A stretch of 6,270 nucleotides of DNA, taken from an uncultured Pedobacter sp. (GTDB lineage: Bacteria > Bacteroidota > Bacteroidia > Sphingobacteriales > Sphingobacteriaceae). The first letter of the stretch is position 1. Each line of letters opens with the position of its first letter. The notes below the pieces were generated by a model that was not told where the DNA came from, made no database searches, and was given only the letters and a program-made list of their open reading frames with translations. The translations under genes and the position numbers were made by a program. Location: contig NZ_CAMLHF010000259.1 of assembly GCF_946479715.1 (NCBI RefSeq), positions 1 to 6,270 of the forward strand. The letters are read 5' to 3'. Shown here in pieces: positions 5,332-6,270 of the stretch.

Positions 5332-6270
5332 TTAATGTGAATCGCGTAATACTTCACTACCTGAGTTACCCTTTAAAAAATCAAAATCAGCACCTAAATG
5401 CGCCTGTTCAACATGTTCTACATACAACCTTGCATATCCCCTCTTAAATTGATTTACAGGATCAGCAAGTAAAGCTCTTCTCTGGTCCAGCTCCTCATCT
5501 GGCACCAATAAACTTAACCTTCGGCCGGCTACATCCAGTTCAATCATATCCCCATCCTTAACCAATGCAATTGGTCCGTTTTCGGCCGTTTCTGGTGAAA
5601 CATGCAGTACCACGGTACCAAATCCAGTTCCGCTCATACGGCCATCAGATATGCGTACCATATCTGTAACCCCCAAATCGAGCATCTTTTTAGGTAAGCC
5701 CATATTGCCGACTTCCGGCATACCGGGATAACCTTTAGGACCAGTATTTTTCAATACCAATACACTATCCGCATCTACTACCAGTTCCGGATCATCAATT
5801 CTAAGCTTATAATCTTCAATGTTTTCAAATACCACAGCCTTACCTGTATGCTGCATTAAACGTGGATTGGCTGCCGAAGGCTTAATGATAGCGCCCTCCG
5901 GACAAAGATTGCCCTTTAACACTGCCACACCAGAATCCAGCTTGAAAGGACTTTCAACAGAGGCAATCACCTCCTGATTCAAAGTTTGCGCCCTTTCCAG
6001 ATTCTGACCAATATTTCTGCCGTTTACCGTAATACACTCGGCATTCAAAAAGCTTTGCATTTCTTTCATTACGGCAGGCAAACCACCGGCATAATACAGA
6101 TCTTCCATAAAATGCTCGCCCGAAGGCTGCAGATTAGCGATCAGCGGTATTCCTGCAGAGTATTTATCAAAATCATCAATTGTTAGATCTATGCCCACCC
6201 TGCCTGCAATGGCCAACAGGTGTATCACAAAATTGGTAGAGCCACCAATAGCCGCGTTTACCTTTATTGC
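5332..6270 (-). CDS. IlvD/EDD-family sugar-acid (aldonate) dehydratase, C-terminal half; 5' end cut by window edge
   Basis: The frame is open from the right edge to the TAA at 5332, giving 312 residues of what should be a protein of about 570-590; the N-terminal half with the Fe-S cluster cysteines lies outside. Reading from the edge gives AIGGSTNFVIHLLAIAG, the conserved IlvD/EDD core motif, so the GTG at 6228 is an internal valine, not a start. Other landmarks, in fragment numbering, are GNLCPEG (120-126), NTGPKGYPGMPEVGNMG (175-191) and ISDGRMSGTGFGTVVLHV (207-224). The serine of RMSG (S213) matches the proposed catalytic base of the family. The last motif and the YARLYVEHV...DFDFL tail look more like L-arabinonate/D-xylonate dehydratases than the branched-chain amino acid enzyme. 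The expected reaction is removal of water from an aldonate to give a 2-keto-3-deoxy acid in the cytoplasm. Its neighbours, an SDR and three glycosidases, favour sugar catabolism over isoleucine/valine synthesis. The substrate is not fixed. Confidence 0.88.
   Translation of the reverse strand, partial: AIKVNAAIGGSTNFVIHLLAIAGRVGIDLTIDDFDKYSAGIPLIANLQPSGEHFMEDLYYAGGLPAVMKEMQSFLNAECITVNGRNIGQNLERAQTLNQEVIASVESPFKLDSGVAVLKGNLCPEGAIIKPSAANPRLMQHTGKAVVFENIEDYKLRIDDPELVVDADSVLVLKNTGPKGYPGMPEVGNMGLPKKMLDLGVTDMVRISDGRMSGTGFGTVVLHVSPETAENGPIALVKDGDMIELDVAGRRLSLLVPDEELDQRRALLADPVNQFKRGYARLYVEHVEQAHLGADFDFLKGNSGSEVLRDSH

Larger units (their letters stand above)
1..6270 (-). other. Putative polysaccharide-degradation and sugar-oxidation operon (partial at both ends)
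   Basis: Five same-strand genes cover nearly every base, with junctions of 24 nt, an 8-nt overlap, 2 nt and 15 nt. No promoter or strong terminator fits between them, so a single transcript coming from beyond the right edge is likely. The order is dehydratase, SDR, GH99, GH127, GH78. The first two have no signal peptide and the last three do, so the transcript combines cytoplasmic sugar catabolism with periplasmic glycan trimming. A SusC/SusD import pair and a regulator, expected for a Bacteroidota polysaccharide utilisation locus, are not in the window. Confidence 0.8.

Noticed and set aside
5030..5335. Plus-strand open frame of 101 codons opposite the SDR gene and the gap.
   Set aside because: It is antisense to the conserved Rossmann motif of the SDR and shows no domain of its own.

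Overview
The window holds one unbroken run of five genes, all on the minus strand and almost touching. It looks like part of a carbohydrate-utilisation operon from a Bacteroidota species. A soil or plant-associated Sphingobacteriaceae such as Pedobacter or Mucilaginibacter is my best guess. The basis is the AT-rich sequence, the lack of clear Shine-Dalgarno sites, the rich glycoside hydrolase content and the style of the proteins. The taxonomic call is an inference from general character, not from a marker gene.

In transcription order (right to left) the genes are: (1) the C-terminal half of an IlvD/EDD-family dehydratase of the sugar-acid (aldonate) type, cut by the right edge; (2) a classical short-chain dehydrogenase/reductase; (3) a secreted GH99-family glycosidase (endo-alpha-1,2-mannosidase/mannanase family); (4) a secreted GH127-family enzyme (DUF1680, beta-L-arabinofuranosidase type); (5) a secreted GH78-family alpha-L-rhamnosidase, cut by the left edge. 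The junctions are +24, -8, +2 and +15 nt, so there is no room for internal promoters. The GH99 and GH127 genes have longer upstream ATGs, but their signal peptides place the real starts at 4541 and 3471.

The three hydrolases carry Sec-type signal peptides without a lipobox, so they probably act in the periplasm on imported oligosaccharides. The first two genes have no signal peptide. They fit a cytoplasmic, non-phosphorylative route in which a released sugar (L-arabinose, L-rhamnose or similar) is oxidised to an aldonate and then dehydrated to a 2-keto-3-deoxy acid. The operon therefore appears to couple depolymerisation of a branched, probably plant or microbial, heteropolysaccharide to oxidative sugar catabolism. 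No SusC/SusD pair, regulator, lactonase or aldolase is visible here; they would have to lie outside the window.

The points most worth following are the unusual GH99 + GH127 + GH78 combination, the operonic link of an aldonate dehydratase/SDR pair to these hydrolases, and a weak terminator-like hairpin with a T run between the GH127 and GH78 genes. No RNA genes, mobile elements, CRISPR arrays or non-coding stretches longer than 24 nt were seen.
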